Shown here: positions 61,203-64,000 of the stretch, piece by piece
Numbering within the stretch: the first letter of the stretch is position 1
Layout of the letters: every line of letters starts with the position of its first letter
Source of the DNA: Sinonovacula constricta
Taxonomy: Eukaryota; Mollusca; Bivalvia; Cardiida; Solecurtidae
Assembly: GCA_007844125.1 (NCBI GenBank)
Contig: CM017567.1
Location: forward strand, 14,046,046-14,110,045
DNA length: 64,000 bases
Reading direction: 5' to 3'
Notes under the pieces: generated by a model
What the model was told of the DNA's origin: nothing
The model's database searches: none
Seen by the model: only the letters and a program-made list of their open reading frames with translations
Program-made: the position numbers and the translations under genes

Positions 61203-64000
61203 ATGAAAACAATGGTATTTTGCAATACGCGACTTTCTTGCATAGTTATGCTTGTGGTAATGATATTGACAGCTGAAAGAACAAATGAGAAATTCATTAT
61301 ACCAACCCTGCCGGATGTTTCGCGGTTGTGTCCCGGCCAGTCGATTTGTGAATTTAATGGAACTGGTTACACAAGACTCGAACCGGGGACCAGTCAAGGT
61401 TGTTGTGCCTGTAGGTTTAAATAATTAAATACACGTTATAAAATATCCACTATATAAAAGTAGCTCGAAAGGAGATACAGTATGTGTTCTCTGACTGCTC
61501 TCCCTCACTGAGTGGGTCCGAGTCCTTGGGCAGGTCTTAAGGTATGTGGGGTTGGGGGGTCTTTCAGCAGACATTGCGGTGCGCCGGTGGTTCTACCCAG
61601 ACATTTGATTTTGGTCTTCCTTCATTAAAATAGGTAGACGTCGCTACATTACTTGTGTCGCAGCCATCTATTTCTGAAAATAAAAATACAAAAAATAAAA
61701 TGTACACAGGAAGTAGACGCTCCACAAAATCGGGTCTGTACAAGTATGATTGTTTTTTTCATATGTTTTTATACTTTCATATATATCAGCAGTTAAAACG
61801 TATTATGAATTTCGGTTTAATCAATTTAACTTTATTATTTCAGCTAGTCTTCATTTAAAATATTCTCTAAAGGTAACAGCGTTCCTACGAGGAATAACAC
61901 ATCAATCTATACATCTGTCTGCTATCGACCATTTGATAATGGTATCCTCTGCCTAAGTGGCAGTTAATAGTTTTTTAGATTTTTAAGAAAGCTCAAGACT
62001 TGCGATCATGTTTATTTGTACAATATTGTTTCTTTTTAGCATGTTCCTGTCACACATCGTGTATTGAATTCGGCAATTGTTGCTTTAAAGAGATGGACCC
62101 TTCCTACAACAGAACTTACCAACAGTGTATGGCGCCTATACTCATGGTATCCGAAACTTGGGTAATCAATTTCAGGTCGTACTACATTGTCAACGAACCG
62201 CCCATTTCTGGTTGCGAGACTCCAATAGCGCATGCGTCAATAATCAGCCAATCAGAATACCTCGAGTCCGATATAGCGCCATGGGGTAGCATGTACCTAG
62301 TGAGTGGAAAATCTGACAAACGTATTTACAAGAATAAAAAGTATGCAGAATGCCATGGAGAAAAGGATTTCATCGTATGGGAGGTGTATCTCAGTTGTAC
62401 CAACGGACAATCACTAGGAACAATACCAACTCAATGCAACATCCATTTCTTGTATCCCGGAAGCAGTCAAGACATTCAATCTGATGAATGCTTTCTCGAA
62501 TACTTCAGAACATGTCCAAACGATACAATTGATAAATTCGGGTACACTGGGCGACAACTTACCGAAGCTTGCGAGAGCGGACTTATCTCTCCGTTTTCAC
62601 ACGAACACCGATCACAGAATGTCTTCTGTTTCATATGTAGATCCGGCCTATTAGACAGTCTCAGTGAAGCATGCAATACTATTCCTGAGAAAGACCTTGA
62701 GCCCAAAACCTCGTTACCGTTCACATGTCTCCTGGATCCGGCGTTTTTACAGTCTGTGTCTCCATCCAGCTACCAGAATCTTCATCTGGCAGGCCGTGCG
62801 TGTAACAAAGACATTTTAACAACGGTAAGTTGTTTCTAATTGCACATTTATAGACCATACTAACATGCTATTATCAGTTATTTTATACCTTAAAAGGTGT
62901 CTTAGAACAAATGTGTTTTGATGTTGTTTTGTTTAGTTTTGAAATTCATCACCGAGGTACAGTCATGGTCATTATGGCGACGTCTAACCATTTTAGTGAA
63001 GAAAAATGCTGGACAAATGTCTGGGTAGCACCACCGGCTCACCGCAAGGCAGCCAGAATATATTCATTCTCCCCGAGATGGACTCGAACCAACGCGTTGA
63101 GAGGCTGAACATTGAGAGGCGTTACAAATCGGCGCTCCACTACTCGACCAGGGCACCCAGCAAAGGTGTTTGACATCGACTTATTGGCAAATAGACATGT
63201 ATATGAAGAAAAAATGCAACAGTGTCAGTAAATATGGTTCTAAAATTTGAACCAAATTTGCACTAATTTAAATTTATTTGAATAATTTAAACAGGCATTG
63301 TTATAGAAAATACATTATTTATGTTTTTCCTCTTGTCTGCCCACTTTTTGGGTTGAAACAGCAATATATATATATTGCTATATATATATATATATACCTG
63401 TCGGCTTCACCATTAATGCCATGCACTCTGATTATTTATATAACCAAATTTTTTTTATTTGTAAAATTTAAATCAGATAAAAAAAAAACTCTCGATTTTT
63501 TTCGTTCTGTTTCTACCCCAAAAAGTGGGCTGTTAAGAGGGACAACATAAATAGCGTGTTTCCTATTTGGCTATTAAGAAAAAAAATTGAATAAATAAAA
63601 AGCATCTCTTGTTTCATCATTGTAGACCGGTCAACATTGTCGTGATCTACTTTGTCCGACCTCGATGCTGTTCTCTTTTGCAAGAGGTCAATGTGTTCAT
63701 GCCTCAATGGTCTGGAATGTGGTGGTCTTCAGGGTCTATATCAAGCTTACACTACATGAAATTGACACGGCTAATTGGAACGTCAGTACCGTCGCCAATG
63801 CCATCACAAAAGGCAACTTCTCGACAGCATGGTCGAGACACTGGACGATAGATGACATCTTCTTTCCTAAAGACAAACTTGTTGCCGTGCCTAAGAAATC
63901 CAGCGTACAGAATGATTTCGCTTGTACAATCGACCAGACTCGGTATCTCAATAGCTTCTTTATTTCCCTCATTGCAAAACATAGGCGATACAATCCATCT
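61203..64000 (+). CDS. Cysteine-rich extracellular protein, possible receptor ectodomain (3 exons, runs off right edge)
   Basis: Exons 61203-61410, 62040-62824 and 63626 to the window end, with phases 1 and 0, encode 456 residues without a stop. The start follows an in-frame AT-rich leader and opens a signal peptide with core LSCIVMLVVMILTA. A cysteine cluster spans the first splice (LCPGQSICEF, GCCA-SCSCHTSC, FGNCCFKE) and resembles a somatomedin-B-like fold. A larger ectodomain follows, with about 20 more cysteines, N-glycosylation sites, CRDLLCPTS and the motif FARGQCVHA. This order (signal, SMB-like module, C-x-x-x-x-C-P then G-x-C) recalls ectodomains of invertebrate secretin/adhesion-type GPCRs, but no seven-helix region is reached in the window, so the class is an inference. 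Intron 1 holds a SINE fragment; intron 2 holds a SINE and a palindromic MITE. Confidence 0.75.
61490..61650 (+). mobile_element. SINE in intron 1 of the receptor-like gene
   Basis: AGTGGGTCCGAGTCCTT near 61510 is box B like. GGTGCGCCGGTGGTTCTACC then CAGACATTTG and GGTCTTCCTTCATTAAAATA, with GACGTCGCTAC, match the SINE body of 48.6 and 63.0 kb in the opposite orientation. The box A region is not clear. Confidence 0.65.
62960..63162 (-). mobile_element. tRNA-headed SINE in intron 2 of the receptor-like gene
   Basis: Same family and orientation as the copy at 48.6 kb: GTCATTATGGCGACGTCTAA and AAATGTCTGGGTAGCACCAC on the plus strand, ending in a tRNA-like head with GGACTCGAACC and GTTACAAATCGGCGC. 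Promoter boxes read on the minus strand. Confidence 0.8.
63316..63554. mobile_element. Palindromic MITE with ~46-bp terminal inverted repeats
   Basis: The left arm 63316-63361 (TATTTATGTT, CCTCTTGTCTGCCCACTTTT, TGGGTTGAAACAG) is matched in reverse by the right arm 63508-63554. The middle holds an AT microsatellite (about 63365-63396). It lies in intron 2 of the receptor-like gene about 70 bp before exon 3. The target duplication is not obvious. Confidence 0.7.

Overview
The window is AT-rich, intron-rich animal DNA. Every convincing gene is split by GT-AG introns. The gene types are an AVL9 homologue, a ferroportin, a claudin-like protein, thrombospondin type-1 repeats, a mucin-stalked leucine-rich-repeat protein and a cysteine-rich receptor ectodomain. 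tRNA-headed SINEs, LINE relics, MITE-like inverted repeats and long minisatellites fill much of the rest. Best guess is a lophotrochozoan, probably a bivalve mollusc; the organism is inferred from gene and repeat style only.

Layout. 1-10.1 kb: 5' part (7 exons, minus strand) of an AVL9 homologue that runs off the left edge; its intron 5 holds a 55-bp tandem array built from the end of exon 5 plus its splice donor. 11.9-24.05 kb: plus-strand gene for a predicted type II membrane protein with five thrombospondin type-1 modules and a Ser/Thr-rich C-terminus; its last intron is mostly a 3.7-kb array of 61-bp units. One TSP1 exon is a base short. 25.06-26.89 kb: minus-strand intronless coding region for a secreted, probably GPI-anchored LRR-mucin protein. 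27-35.9 kb: no gene seen, one ACT-type microsatellite. 35.9-41.2 kb: minus-strand four-exon claudin/PMP22-like tetraspan gene whose introns carry two minisatellites, one of them derived from a SINE. 41.2-52.3 kb: no intact gene; a 2-kb 61-bp array, LINE relics, a SINE and a MITE-like element. 52.3-58.7 kb: complete nine-exon ferroportin (SLC40A1 family), minus strand, with three of the four usual metal ligands replaced. 58.7-61.2 kb: GAT microsatellite and a ~52-bp minisatellite. 61.2 kb to the right edge: plus-strand gene for a cysteine-rich extracellular protein, possibly the ectodomain of a secretin/adhesion-type receptor, still open at the last base.

The genes are independent animal loci, not an operon or pathway. 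The AVL9 homologue (secretory trafficking) and ferroportin (iron export) have recognisable cellular roles; the TSP1, LRR-mucin, claudin-like and receptor-like products are surface proteins. The strongest shared theme is that five long tandem arrays lie in introns or next to genes, and at least two grew from identifiable local sequence: an exon end with its splice site, and a SINE body. Exon boundaries were set by hand from homology, reading frame and GT-AG sites, without transcripts.
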